Assembly: GCA_963922205.1 (NCBI GenBank)
Contig: CAWUHX010000007.1
Span: 434,001-498,000, forward strand
Direction: 5' to 3'
DNA from: Romanomermis culicivorax
Taxonomy: Eukaryota > Nematoda > Enoplea > Mermithida > Mermithidae
Length of the DNA: 64,000 bases
The notes beneath the pieces were generated by a model. It was not told the origin of the DNA. It saw nothing but the letters and a program-made list of their open reading frames with translations, and did not search any database. Positions 12,555-23,950 of the stretch are shown here, piece by piece. Within the stretch, counting starts at the first letter, position 1; the number at the start of each line of letters is the position of its first letter. Made by a program: the position numbers and the translations under genes.

Positions 12555-12772
12555 AGGCCCTGTCATACTTCACCGCGCGGCGCCGCGCGGTGCCGGTTGT
12601 CCTATTCATACTAACAGGCGGCGCCGCATTTTTACTTTTGGATTTTGCTCTTCTCAAAAAATGTGTATTGGTTTAGTTGAAACCTGATGGGGCGCCGCGC
12701 GGCGCCGCAAAAATTACAAAAGCCTATTCATACTTCAAAGGCGGTACCGCGCGGTGAAGTATGACAGGGCCT
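12555..12772. mobile_element. MITE with AGGCCCTGTCATACTTC TIRs, TTA target duplication
   Basis: A 218-bp element with inverted ends AGGCCCTGTCATACTTC is flanked by TTA at 12,552-12,554 and 12,773-12,775. A 3-bp TWA duplication is typical of PIF/Harbinger-type elements. Internal GCGCGGCGCCGCGCGG palindromes give strong secondary structure. The 1.7-kb palindrome at 26,352-28,081 has the same ends. Confidence 0.7.
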
Positions 12773-13159
12773 TTAGTCTTCAATTGCCGCGTTTTCTCCC
12801 GTAATACAGTATAGTGTGCGCACGCGCGGCAATTGAACAGACAATGTATACTTTATTTCATCTTCTTTCGGTTACAAGAATTTAAAAAATCAGATCATAA
12901 ATCAAATGAATTCTGTAACATTACGATTTTGAGCTGATTGAAAATTCAAAACCAGTATCTGGAAATTCAATTCGTAGCTGTTATCTGTACTTGAAAAAAA
13001 TTTAATGAAATAGGCTGATTCGATAGATTCAACAAGTTTTCAACATTTCTTTTCTTCAAAATTCGAAACACCCGACAAACAAAAAAGGAAACATTGACTG
13101 GAACAGAAGTTTTGTATTTCAATTCCAGATATGTCATGTGATGAATAAATCATGATATT

Positions 13160-13575
13160 ACAACGTGTTCTTCTTAAAATGCTTCTAAATACTCGTAAAA
13201 CTAGAAAATGAGTACTATTTTCAAATTCTGTGAAACCGCGCGTCGTATTTTATTGGAAATTTGGTGCGCCGAATTCTCAGAGTAGAAAGAGGCTATAAAT
13301 CCCTTTGCCTTATAATTTGATGATTTGTGATCAATCTTTGCGACTTTGATTTTGATCGGAACTCACTCTGAACTCTTTGAAATGCTTGTAAATCGTTGAA
13401 ATGAAAAAACTGTCTCAAACCACAAGTCATATAGCGCTAAAAATTTGTGAGCTCACTCAACTAATCTATAATTTTTTACGTTCTCAAAGAGTAAAATTCG
13501 ATCTTGAACCATGCGCTTATTTTTGTCAATCCGCTTATTTTTGTCAATCCTATAAGAATTGAATAAAAAAGCATA
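13160..13575. repeat. Degenerate TATAGTCTG MITE copies, overlapping
   Basis: Two decayed family members appear fused. GTTCTTCTTAAAATGCTTCT begins near 13,165, a second AAATGCTTGTAAAT lies at 13,380, and the sequence closes with GAATAAAAAAGCATACTATA at 13,560-13,579. Confidence 0.4.
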
Positions 13576-13793
13576 CTATAATTATAAATTTCCTCCAGTA
13601 GCATAGCGCTGTAATATTAGACTGTGTTACTTTTATTATGCGCGATTCATGCGAAGAGAAATTGCGACTGCAAGTATTTACAACGCTTCGACCATGTTAC
13701 TCTTTCGTCTCTTACAACTGAATGATATCAGAATGTTGTCTATTCAAAATTAATCGTATCGAAAAGAATTTTAATCAAAGTTCATTCACGAAC

Positions 13794-13995
13794 CTGCATA
13801 GCGGCATTATTGCCCGCAACTCCGTTGCCATTAACACAAAAACTGGGAGATGGACTGAAGTTGCAGGGATCTTTGAGGTTTTGTCGTTTTGCCGGTCGGG
13901 GAAATGCCATCAAAAGCGGCGCACAAGATGACGTTTTCGGGTGATAAATTGTATTCCGTGGGCAACGTATTTTTACCCAAACACCCTTATCTTTC
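13794..13995 (-). CDS. Exon completing the first CBM14-like domain, gene B
   Basis: The exon has 1 + 201 bases, with a cacag acceptor (13,996-14,000) and a gttcg donor at 13,789-13,793. The phase-2 start completes TG|G, so the join reads SWPW then KDKGVWVKIRCP. This extends the domain begun in the previous exon and closes it with HPKTSSC, giving the W-x-C-P and terminal Cys typical of CBM14. A second Cys pair (CNFSPSPSFC) follows, then a Gly/Asn-rich linker. It ends at phase 0, matching the 10,515 acceptor. The 13,722-13,931 frame on the other strand is a shadow. Confidence 0.65.
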
Positions 13996-13999
13996 CTGT

Positions 14000-15958
14000 G
14001 TATTTCGATATACTAGGAGAGTTTGTGATGAAGTCAGATTCAGGTCATCATGATTATGCAACCTTTCAACCTTTGTGGAAAAGAGAAAAGTAAATGGAGA
14101 ATAGCGGTATGCAAAATTAAAAACTCATCATCTGCCAAAGAAAATGACAGCTGTTTTACAATTTAGATTTCGGATTCAGAGGCTGTTCTATTTCGAACGT
14201 TTCGGGTACGATCAGAATTTCGAATAATATTAACTTGGGAATCCGATTCCGAAACTTTCGTATGGACTCTGTAGTTTTAAGACTCACTTTTCTACCTTGT
14301 ATCACATTAACCTCATGATAAGTTAAAATTAATCATATCTAAAAATGTGGTATATTGCGTAGTTTTATACGGTGAGTAACATTCGGTAAAATTCATTCTG
14401 CATGAAAATCAAAATGCGTATCTTTTAGAAAATTTTGAAGGGTCCAAAACCTGACAAAAAATCCCCTAAAAATCGATTATGAGCCAAGGGAGCACTTTCC
14501 TGGGGATGCCACAATTTTTTTCTCTATTTCAATAGCTGCTAGCTCTAGTCCAACATATTTTGCTGAAGTTTATATCAGATTTGAACATCCTTTTGGCAGC
14601 TGCAGGGGTTTTCGTCTACTGAACTTTAATCCAAAAATTTTATCAAAATGTCAGTAAATCTTTAATCAATTAGCAAGTGGTAACAATGAACAGGCCTGTC
14701 CCATAATACCGACCATCCAATCTACCTGCATTATACCAACCATTGCATTATACCAACCACTCCACTATACCAACTAACGTTAAAAAATTCCATTCTCATC
14801 ATATGAATAAAAACTAGTATAACTTATAAAACGAAAACTTTGACGAACATAAAAATCAAGAATCACGATTTCACAAGTGGACAAAGTTACTCAAGTCATC
14901 GCCACCTTTGTCAGTGAATTTTGTGATGGAGAAGACAAAACATGGCTTCTAAATGTGTCAGCTGTCGACAAATATATTTTTCAATAGCAATATGATAATG
15001 TCAGAAATTATTTTCAAAAATTTCTCGAGCAAACAGCTTCATTTGGACATATAAAAATTAAAATTTAATTGATTGGCCAAATAGGCAGTGGGGTATCAAA
15101 ACTGGGAATCGTTTTAACAATAAATGGCCAGAAAAGGCAGATGGTTGGCACAACAGAATAAACCACTGGTTAATAAGTTTTTGGACCGAATACAACAATC
15201 AAGTGATGTGAATCATATATTCGCATGCAAATACTGTTTTGTGGTTATCATAACCAAGTGAGTAAAAAAATCAAAAAGAACTAAAAAGTAGAGAAAACTA
15301 AAATAATGAAAAATAGGAAAATAAGCAAAAACAAGAAAATGAAAGAAAAGAAAAATAAAGAGCATGAGTTTCTTTCTTCGAATAATTTTTTTGATTATCG
15401 AGGTTTGACGAACCTTAATAAAAATAAACTTTCTGAATATTTGTTATTTCTCGTGGATAGAAAAAACTTTTTCATAATAATTTCAAAATTCATACTCAGT
15501 TCAATTCAATGCTCGATTCAATAAAATTTAAGTATATTAGGAATAGTGAAGAACGTGGGAAAAATAAAAAAATATACCACATAAGGATTAAAAGACACTA
15601 TAAAGCGATAGGAGTTAATCCTGAAAGGCGGTTTTTATAAAAGAGGTATGGGTATCAGGTGATCGAAAATAACGTTGTGGGCTAACGATGGCGTGGTAGA
15701 CATCTTTTTTGACGTTGGTTTTATAAGGGATACTATGTCCACTTTTCGAACTATTGGTAGTATCTATGCGAATTTTGATTTTCATGCGGAATGAATGCCG
15801 CGGTACTGCTGAGCGTACAAAACTACCCGAAAATCTGATTTTTAGGTATTTTTAGTTATCATAGACAAATTCGTACTTCTAAGAAAATGCGTCTTGAAAT
15901 ATCTCAGTGCTACAGAAAAACTACTTTGTAGGAGCCATTCGTGTCCAACGGATCTTAC
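14000..15958. other. Gene B intron, no gene seen
   Basis: AT-rich sequence. Near 14,310 a stretch (ATGATAAGTTAAAATTAATC) resembles the termini of the foldback element at 3,788-7,911 and similar tracts at 60,436 and 63,137, suggesting relics of one repeat family. The 15,306-15,524 frame is Lys/Asn-rich low complexity and is not supported as a gene. Confidence 0.4.
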
Positions 15959-16190
15959 CAGGGCCAACTTGTCGGTTTATGAGGAGGCTTTTCGCACATG
16001 AAAAATTCACTGATCTGCCCAGGAACAGGCAGTGGGGGTCGATTCAACTGGCAAACGTCGCCCAAAACTAAATCCGGCGATTCCACAGTGTTTTGATCAT
16101 CTTGAGCGTCGAAGTCCTCCCGATTGACTTTCGAGAAGGGTTCTTCTTCGATGATGTCGGTTGAATAGGCGCAAAATAGAGAAAGAGAAA
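15959..16190 (-). CDS. Second exon of secreted gene B (end of signal peptide, start of CBM14-like domain)
   Basis: The acceptor tttgcag is at 16,191-16,197 and the donor CTG then gtaaga is at 15,953-15,958. Phase 1 in, phase 2 out. It opens with the C-terminal half of a signal peptide (SLSLFCAYST). An acidic spacer follows, then DVCQLNRPPLPVPGQ and ISEFFMC, the first two cysteines of a CBM14-like domain completed in the next exon. The upstream mini-exon supplies the start codon. Without it the same frame is open to an ATG at 16,284, which would also give a hydrophobic N-terminus. Confidence 0.65.
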
Positions 16191-16239
16191 CTGCAAACAG
16201 TATACAGAAGAGCGGAGAAAAAATCTTATAGAAATTCAC

Positions 16240-16297
16240 CTGCGGCCAAAACAAACCACAAGTCGTTGGAGGATAACACGACATGCTTCATGATCAT
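16240..16297 (-). CDS. First coding exon of gene B (start codon, half of signal peptide)
   Basis: ATG at 16,295-16,297 begins 19 codons plus one base (MIMKHVVLSSNDLWFVLAA), ending in CAG then gtgaat. The following intron would be only 49 bp (16,191-16,239). Splicing at phase 1 gives LWFVLAAVSLSLFCAYST, a good signal peptide core with an AYS-type cleavage site. The alternative is an unspliced start at 16,284. Confidence 0.5.
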
Positions 16298-17489
16298 GTA
16301 CAGAATGAAAAAAAAAACATTTAGCACTTAGTTCGACGATAATTTATTTTCACGCTTTTTCTTCCCATTTCGATTGAATTAGAGTAAAATTTTAAGGATA
16401 CATGTGCGAGTTCTTTTTCATTAGAAAGGCAAACAAAAAATTTTGAGTCAAAATGATTCCTGACAAAGGAACTTTCCAGTTTGCTAGATTTTCGATGTTT
16501 ATGTAACTTATTCCAAAATGGGGTACGAGTTTTGTGGCAAACTTTTAATAAATACTTTTTGATGTGCTTGAATCGAACTTGAACGATACTACCCATAATA
16601 TGACGTGCTCACTACGAGATTCCACTTTTATCATTGCCGATGGATCACGTCCATACAATAACAATACAGCATGCATCGAGTTTACGAAAATGGGAAAAAT
16701 AAAGTGGTCTTTGGAAGTAATTTCTGTAGAAAATTTTATACATCATTTGTGGTCTAGAAAGTTAATCCGAGACATGTACGTTTTTCTGTACACTTCCACA
16801 GTACCACTTAGAAGCAAATTGAAAAATTACCTGCTAAAGAAGGATGGGGCCAAGTTCCCAAAATCAGGAATCTCTATGACAATTTCGACTGCTTTATTCA
16901 GCTGAATGGGCGCATGCCAATAGTCATCTCATGCAAAAATGATTATTTGAGTTAATATTTCTGATTTGTTTCGGATGGGAACATTACAGACAACAACCCA
17001 GCATCATTGAACTTTAAAGTATATTATCTACATAATACTTACAAAAGATAAACAAACATCGTGAAACGAGTATAGACAATCAAGAGATAAAATAACATTA
17101 TATAAAGACAAAAAAAAAATTCAAAATAAAAAATTGATTCCGATAGTGAGAGTAGATTTACGACCCTACCTGCGAGTATTTAATGGCTATTTTTTGTCTT
17201 CAGAAGACAAGGAATCGAGCTTCGCAGTCAATTTTTTCAGAGATATGCATTCCTGCTTGAATCTTTGTGTTGTTTACTGTTTGTACAACACAACGTATCG
17301 AAAGCAAACCAGAACTCAGGTCCTATGATCATCGTAATGTGATCATAATTGATGACGATTTCGGAACGGAATTATTTTCTAAAAATTGAGCATGGAATAA
17401 TATTCTTTTTCATCTTGGCACTGTAGCGCTAGTGGTTGACTATAGTTTAAAATGTAAATGGCGAGAAATGTACTTGTTCATCACAATCT

Positions 17490-18277
17490 CTACGGAATAT
17501 TTTGACTTGATGAGAAACAACGATTTTCAACACCTTGAAAAATACCAGGCGATCGACCCCGGCGGTTCCTGGGCGCCGTACACCCGTAGGGCAAAGCTTG
17601 GCACGTTAATAAAAGTTCGTTTATGGGATGATCGGCCCAATATTGGTCGTTAAAAATCATTTGATGTGCACCTGGATCGAAATTTTGAGCATCAGAACTT
17701 TGTTTCGTTTGGCGAGGAATTTTGGCTTGGGCGAAATCCAAAGCTCGCAAATTTTGCGGACAGGAAAAGTCATTCCTGGGGTGGGAGTTTTTGACCGTCG
17801 GACGTTCGCCCAACGAATTGGCCCTGTGGCCTCTCAATCCATTTTCCGAACTTGTACCCGGCTCAGATGCTGTCCGCCTAAAAATGCGCCCCAAAAAGCC
17901 GCTGTTTTCGAATTTTCGCGGATTTTGGGCTTCATATTTTAAGTTTTGCTCATGGACAATCGACGAACCGACGTCCATTTCTGTCAACTCTATACTTTCG
18001 GGCAAAGTCGTGGCCATCAACCAGTTGGCCACTTTTCCGGCCTCGCTGGACTGGTCGTTCGTTGGAATGTTGTCAGTTGTAGCCATCGTCGTCGTTTTCG
18101 GTTGAGAATCGTCTGCAAAACCACTGTCCACTGAGCTGACAGGACTGAGGTCATTTTCGACTTGAGGGTAATGTACAACCGAGGATGAGGGACTCGTGGT
18201 GGTGGTGGTCAGTTGCGGCGCCGCCGATTCCGCGGGGGTTAACGTTTGAACAGTGTTGTACGTTGAGTACGATTCAC
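17490..18277 (-). CDS. Gene A, last recognised exon: Ser/Pro-rich cytoplasmic tail
   Basis: The acceptor cccctttcag (18,278-18,287) is at phase 1 and joins A|GT to the previous exon. The peptide starts with SESYSTYNTVQTLTP, continues through a Thr run and SPVSSVDSGFADD, and is rich in Ser, Thr, Asn and Pro throughout. This suggests an intrinsically disordered intracellular tail with many phosphorylation sites. The frame reaches a TAG at 17,490-17,492. Two possible phase-1 donors occur earlier (17,545 and 17,533), so the true end is uncertain. Open frames on the plus strand here are shadows. Confidence 0.6.
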
Positions 18278-19435
18278 CTGAAAGGGGTGATGCAAAGTTC
18301 GGACATTTGAGTCAAGCACGGAAATGACAAGTGAGCTGTATCGGACAGAGTCACGATTTTATCATTTGAATATCCTAGGTTTTGCAGTAGCCAAGATAAA
18401 ACAGTTAATTTTCGAAATTTACAGTTTGTAAAAGTTGTGGAAAATTATGTTTTCTACTTTTGTGAATGGCAAATCTCAATTCCGCCAACAAATTACTTTA
18501 TGAGGAGAAATTACTTAAAAATTGAGTTGGGTGATAGGATATTTTTGCATTATTGCACTCTTAGTTTAACAGGAGTATGATTTTCACACGCATTTTTCTC
18601 GTGTGGAATCAGGTGGACGGACCGATAGTTTCCCATGCTCGATTTCAAGGAATGTATCTAACTTGCCTATTCAAATTTTTTAATTGCTCATACCACTCAT
18701 AACGCTCTTCACATTCAGACATATTTGATGTAATTTGAACCGATTCTTGGATCTTTAACCTAGTGTGAAATTATCACTGTTAAATGAACACTACAACATC
18801 ATTTTCCATAGAAACTCATATTGAGAGCATTGCCAGAGGTATTTTCGGCTAATTTATATATCAAATATTCTCATTGTTAGACCTTTTTAATGTTTATCGT
18901 TTTGGCATTGTTATTCTTAGACAGTTTCTTCATGTCCTTCCAAGTGATCTTCACTTGCTTGTTAAGCTCTTTATTCATCATTAAATTATAACAAGACACA
19001 TTGCCTGGATTTTTGATTTCAATTTTGTGTTGGGTTTCAAATATGATAATTAAAATCAACAAAAACATACTCCTAAAAAATATATTTTCAGGCGACATTC
19101 TGATTCGATTCCGCGTTTTACCAGTACACGTCAAAATGAATTTGGATTGCGCTTAGATTATATACTGACACCAGAAAAACAACAGCAGGTAGGAGTAATG
19201 ATTCATCTTCGGCTCTAGAAAATATCATAGGATTCTTCACGTCCCTTAATCCAATTAAAACGTTCACAGGCCCTGGTTGCAATGGTTGCAATAAACAGGA
19301 TGATTCCGAGCTCGAGATAATCTCGATCTGCGCACAAAACATGAAAAAATTCGGATTATTTCGTTTATTGCGAACGATCTTTGGTCCTGGTTTCTCATTC
19401 ACTTGACTATGAGCTAACTTAGATGCTCTGATGAA

Positions 19436-19575
19436 CACCCTCACCGTGGCTAAAATGACCATGGCTAAATTGACTACGACTAAATTGACTATGGGATAAA
19501 ATGACTGCGGCTAAGTTGACTAAAACGTTTTCGGCTGCGGCCAAGTTGACTTTAATAAACTTGACTACGGCTAAT
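19436..19575. repeat. Degenerate tandem repeat, unit ~16-18 bp (CTAAATTGACTACGG-like)
   Basis: Repeated phrases such as GGCTAAATTGACTACGACTA and GGCCAAGTTGACT alternate with small insertions over about 140 bp. The open frames across it are an artefact of the repeat. Confidence 0.55.
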
Positions 19576-20855
19576 CTTAAAATGGTTTTTCTTTTTATGT
19601 ACCGTACTGATGAATCAGCCATTGCTAACTTCTTGGTTTACTGATACAATATTATGCATAATAGTTCACTTTTCACTCTGCAATAATTACCAATTGAGTT
19701 CAGTAAGGTGGAAATCAATAAAAACAGTAAACGTCCAACATTTGTATAACAAATTGACTTATTTCTTCATTTGTCTTGTTACAGGTGCGCGTTTGTATTA
19801 TTTTGGCAAATTTTTTCAAGAGCACTTGAACCTAAAAGAAATTGTTGTCTTTCGAAGCATAGGATCAGATGATGAAAACTCAGCAGCAAAAAGGCGAGAT
19901 CAACAAAGATCATGGCCGATGGTGTCACTATATTGACTATGAAAACTTTAAATAGCAAAATATGTACATTTGAATTCCTTCGAAATGCGAAGTTCACTTA
20001 AAAATCACTATCTGCGAAGAAACATCCCATGGGTTCAAATCTCTGAACTTTAGAACGACTTTTCTCGTTTGTCAGGAGAGGAGAAAGTATAATCCTTAGA
20101 CTTGGCAATGCATCACCATGTCGGGGAATCACATAGTCTATCTCAGTGTGTTCATGTTTTTTGGTCATTATTGTTTGCTTGTGAAGGAAGAGCGGCCTGA
20201 CTGGCCATTTTATTATTGATTATTTTATGTTGTATTTTGTGAAGTGATTAGCCCCGAAATACAACTTCCCCTGCCATTCGAATATTTGAATATTATCTCG
20301 TGGCAGAAAGAACGCAGTGAAGAGCCCGAATCTCAGGAGGACCATCATGTGTGCAAGTCTACATTTACGACTCAATTATCTTCATGGCTTCTCCGTATTA
20401 CCCACTGATTCGAAGTTCTTCGAGCTCAGAGGGTTGGAGTATCATGTGCAGTTCAAGTGAACTGAAGCAGGTGATTTGTTGTTGAGATTGGGACAGACGG
20501 AACTGTTGCACACTATTTCTATCTCAGGACTCGTCCTGTAAAGGCAAAGTAATGGAGTAGCTAATTAGGTCCCTTCATTCTCTAATTAACCCAAGTGTCA
20601 TTTCGAAACTTCCAGTTTTTGGGCAAAGATCAACATATTTTCAAACAGCTATTTAAATTGGCTTTTATTGTGCAACTTCGGTGAGGAAATTCCTCAAATG
20701 ACGACACAAAACACCTCACAACGACCAAAGAATATGAAACTTTCGGTTCCAAAGATTCCATACACAATGAATTTCCAAATGATAATGACATTTAAAGGCG
20801 GACTTCGATTCCAAAATTGATATATCTGAAAGTACGAAGGAGCGAAATACTTTAT

Positions 20856-21055
20856 TACTTTGTTTTTCTCGAAATGCTTATTTTTACGACTTTCTGCTAA
20901 ACCATACTTCACATAGGACTGGAAATAAGAGTACACTGAACTAACGTTTAACAATTCATCTAGTAAAAAATCTTACTGTAGAAGCTTTGTGTAAACGATC
21001 TTGACGATAGTCGTGAATTTTGTCAGTTTTGAATTTAGAAACATTTTATATAGAA
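20856..21055. mobile_element. MITE, TATAGTCTG family, truncated copy
   Basis: GTTTTTCTCGAAATGCTTAT starts the element and GAAACATTTTATATAGAACT ends it. Internal TTCACATAGGACTGGAAAT matches full copies with deletions. It lies immediately downstream of the donor of the 21,073-21,442 exon. Confidence 0.5.
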
Positions 21056-21072
21056 CTTGAGATTTTTCTCAC

Positions 21073-21442
21073 TCCATTGATCCTCTTCTGGTATTCCCTC
21101 CAATCTGGGCGCGTATCGGCGACTACGTATACGTCCTTTGGCCGTTTCGATCATGCGCCTTAGCTCGAAAAGGAATTCTTCGGCAGATGGAGGCGGGTGA
21201 GCCATCAATTCCCGTTCGAAATATTCGGGACTAAAATTCAATCGGCGTCTTTGATGAGGGTAGGGCGGCGGTGGTGGTAGCTGTTGACTGCTGTAGTGCC
21301 GGACGTGCGGTGAACCGTTGGGCAACGGAGACATTGAACGAGGGTCGTCGTGGAGCGATTGAGGCCGGTGTTCGCCGACACCGTACGGCATATTCGGCGA
21401 CCTTTGCCAGCAAGATTCGAGGAAAGGATTGTAGTTGGCTGC
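21073..21442 (-). CDS. Gene A exon: conserved cytoplasmic domain, shavenoid-like
   Basis: The acceptor gcatatag is at 21,443-21,450 (phase 0) and the donor gtgag at 21,068-21,072 (phase 1). The peptide opens AANYNPFLESCW. It then has a proline run (QQLPPPPPYP) and a segment reading SPEYFERELMAHPPPSAEE, FLFELRRMIETAKGRIRSRR and LEGIPEE. That order, PEYFE...PPP...a helix with FLxxLRxMIxxAK, then basic and GIPEE, is what I recall of the intracellular region of insect shavenoid proteins. This is recall of the family, not an alignment. Shavenoid acts in actin-rich hair and denticle formation in Drosophila. Phase agrees at both joins. Confidence 0.6.
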
Positions 21443-22571
21443 CTATATGCATACATAGCCCAATAAGGATTCTAAGTGACTTCGAACTTCACATAACTCC
21501 ACCAAAGTCTGAATGACCTACTCAAAACATTTCTGACTAAAGATTACCGAGATCAATAGAATAGGACCGTGATTTGCTGTTCATTTTGGACATTGCTTAG
21601 AAAACGTTTGAGTTGGAGCAATAAGTATGACAAACAGCCAGATTCCGACAAAGTTGATCTGAGCTTTACGACAAGATCACGGCCAAGGCGGCCTTTACCA
21701 ATCAGATTCTGCTGTGAAAAATTTGCTGATTTCGTATCACTTTTGACCATACGAGCCGAACGTTCTGATCATTTTTATCTATTTCCTAGGGTATATAAAA
21801 TGGAGTACTTTTCAACGTGAAAAATAATGTGACATCTGCATGCTAGTCACACCTGCGATTTCTTTTCCGGAAGGGAGCTGTGAAAATGCCAGGCGAATAC
21901 TCCAATAATTTTAAAATGATCCCACGAAAGTAAGTTCAACATCGAAAAACAAGTAGAAGTGTTTATTACTTTAATGAATGAAGAAAACTTCCCGTCCATG
22001 AGCGGTATACAGAACAGCTAAAATTTTCCACCGTAATCTCGTTAAATGGTCAAAGTTACCTAGGCAAAGCTCAGATTTCGAACAAAGTTCTATTCAAATC
22101 GAAAGCGGATAAGCATCGCGCTCTTTCTATGAAGTTGACGTCCTATTTTCATTGAGAGATTTAGCGTTTTTCTACAGTAGAAAGTTACACTCTGAAAATT
22201 GTGTGTCAAATTGAACCTGCTTTTTTGCTTGTCGCTGCGTCTGTCATTTTAAAGTAAATGGGTTACACTATATTATGCGTATAGTATTCAATTGTGCAGA
22301 AATTCGAATCTGTCTCTCATCATGGCATTGTACTCTATGCTGCAGACGTTAGCATTTTTGCAGAGTGAGTATTTCTTGAATTATTGCAAGTTGAACATCA
22401 GACAGCATAGAACCGTTGTCTTTCATCAAATTTATAGTCCACCAAAACGACTCAAATTTTACGCTTCAAAGCTTCAATTGCTTCCGATCCTCATTTTTCA
22501 ATTTGACAGCCCACATTTTTGACAGGTATAAAAACTGGTAACAGATAGCATAATAATGGCAAACTTTCCTA

Positions 22572-22740
22572 AAATTAAGATAGTCTTTTTTATGAAATGC
22601 TTGTAAATTTGAAGAATGGAATAATGAGTATCATCTTCAGAAGCGTTTACTTTAGAAATTTTGCGGAAATTCTACTATCCATATAAGGTGTTGTTTAGTA
22701 TAAATAACAAAATATGAAATATACTTGCTTTTTAGCTTTA
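22572..22740. repeat. TATAGTCTG MITE fragment
   Basis: GATAGTCTTTTTTATGAAATGC near 22,580 matches the family left end. Following sequence (ATGAGTATCATCTTCAG...) is diverged, and no right terminus is clear. Confidence 0.35.
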
Positions 22741-22835
22741 TATTTTACCTTACCTTACCTTCATATTTTTAGTTTACTTTAGCTCCATATTTTCACTTTA
22801 CTTTAGCTTAATATTTTTACTTTACCTTTCAACTT
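22735..22835. repeat. Short AT-rich tandem repeat (TTTAGCTTTATATTTT-like)
   Basis: Three to four degenerate copies of a ~28-bp unit ending in TTTACTTTA/TTACCTTACC lie within a gene A intron. Confidence 0.45.
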
Positions 22836-23006
22836 ACTCCAAAAGACTGTAGGACTTCTAAAGCAGACCGCACCGCGTCTTCGTGATTCGGATTGAAATT
22901 TCGCGCAGTGCTTCCCAGACCTGGAAACGGTCCACCATTCTTAACGGTAAGAAATATATGAATATCACAAAATCGGTCATGGTCAGACTGAGGAGTATAA
23001 TATCAC

Positions 23007-23263
23007 TTGCTGCTGCATTCTTTGTTGGTACAAAACGTGCAACTGGATCTTTCGGGCCAATCTTTCCTTCTGCTGGCGCCAGCAAACGGTCCAAAAGACA
23101 GCCACGGCGATCAGGGTCAAAGTGAGGACGATGCCGCACGCTATGCCCACGATGAGGCCTATTTGATTGGCGCGATCCATTTGATTGGAACCGACGCCAC
23201 TTGTCGAGGCACCTTTGTTTGGTTCGCTCGACAGTTGGGTGCTTTCGGTGTTAAGGCCATTAA
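23007..23263 (-). CDS. Gene A exon: juxtamembrane region and single transmembrane helix
   Basis: Acceptor cctttag at 23,264-23,270 (phase 1), with a ttctaac branch-like sequence just before it. Donor CAA then gtgata (phase 0) at 23,001-23,006. The peptide has a Ser/Asn-rich extracellular stalk, then a strong hydrophobic helix (GLIVGIACGIVLTLTLIAVA) flanked on the cytoplasmic side by WRQQKERLARK. This gives a type I topology downstream of the signal peptide. Its length of 2 + 255 bases fits both neighbours' phases. Confidence 0.65.
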
Positions 23264-23715
23264 CTAAAGGCTTGTTAGAATTGTTTCAACTTATCATAAG
23301 CCAGACTTGACATCGGCAAGAGTTACACCTATTTACCGAATATGAACTACTGCATAATATTTTCTTTCCGTCAAAAATTGGTGCGAACATCGTGCTGAAT
23401 TCAAAGTTAATTCTCTTCCAACATCCTGAATTCTATTCTTAATTCGGAATTTTAAAATTCTGATTTTTTCCTACTTTCCATGTAAATTTATGGTCAAAGA
23501 AGGTCATCAAAAATTCGATGTAGCAACTATAGTAAGCAGCAATATATTAAAATCAGAGTGCTACTATGCCGCCACTTTGCCCTGTATGTGGATTCCAGAA
23601 ACTCACCACTTTTACCCACGACTCGAAAAACGATACACAAATTATTATTCTTTTCATTGTCGCATTGCAATGATAATTGAATTAATTTTCCGGTCAATTG
23701 GAGTTGATCTTGTTT

Positions 23716-23950
23716 GTCGCCGAACCACTGTTCAAATAAAAGGAAAAATTGATTTCTGACTTATCGCTTGACAAAAAGATTTTTTGGAATTTTACTTTGA
23801 TCCCGGTGACGTCACTTTCGGTGGCCAATCCGAAAAGATTATTGCCGTTATCGATTGACGACCAACCGTCTTTGGACAAGTAGCCTACTGAGTGGACAGC
23901 ACATTTTTCGGCGGCACCAGAGTTCTGGTTATCGCTATTCTTAAGGGCAC
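23716..23950 (-). CDS. Gene A exon: ectodomain
   Basis: The acceptor ttgcag (23,951-23,956) gives a phase-1 start whose G|GT join fits the donor of the first exon. The peptide reads through AAEKCAVHSVGYLSKDGW to SSIDNGNNLFGLATES. A Cys followed by a Y-L-x-x-x-G-W and a short F-G-L motif is reminiscent of the second conserved ectodomain block of shavenoid proteins. The 3' border is uncertain: two weak phase-1 donors lie before the TGA at about 23,694. An expected intermediate exon (an LP-rich block in insect proteins) was not found between this exon and 29,527. Confidence 0.5.

Larger units (their letters stand above)
18278..21072. other. Gene A intron with degenerate tandem repeat and MITE
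   Basis: Long AT-rich intron. At 19,436-19,575 it holds about eight degenerate copies of a 16-18-bp unit like CTAAATTGACTACGG. Near its 5' end (20,856-21,055) is a TATAGTCTG-family MITE that ends only about 20 bp from the exon. I see no gene. Confidence 0.5.

Noticed and set aside
16564..16905. Plus-strand 113-codon open frame.
   Set aside because: There is no recognisable motif or splice signal, its composition equals the surroundings, and it lies upstream of gene B on the opposite strand. A chance ORF is more likely.
17628..18134. Three overlapping plus-strand frames.
   Set aside because: They are shadows of the GC-richer gene A tail exon on the minus strand.
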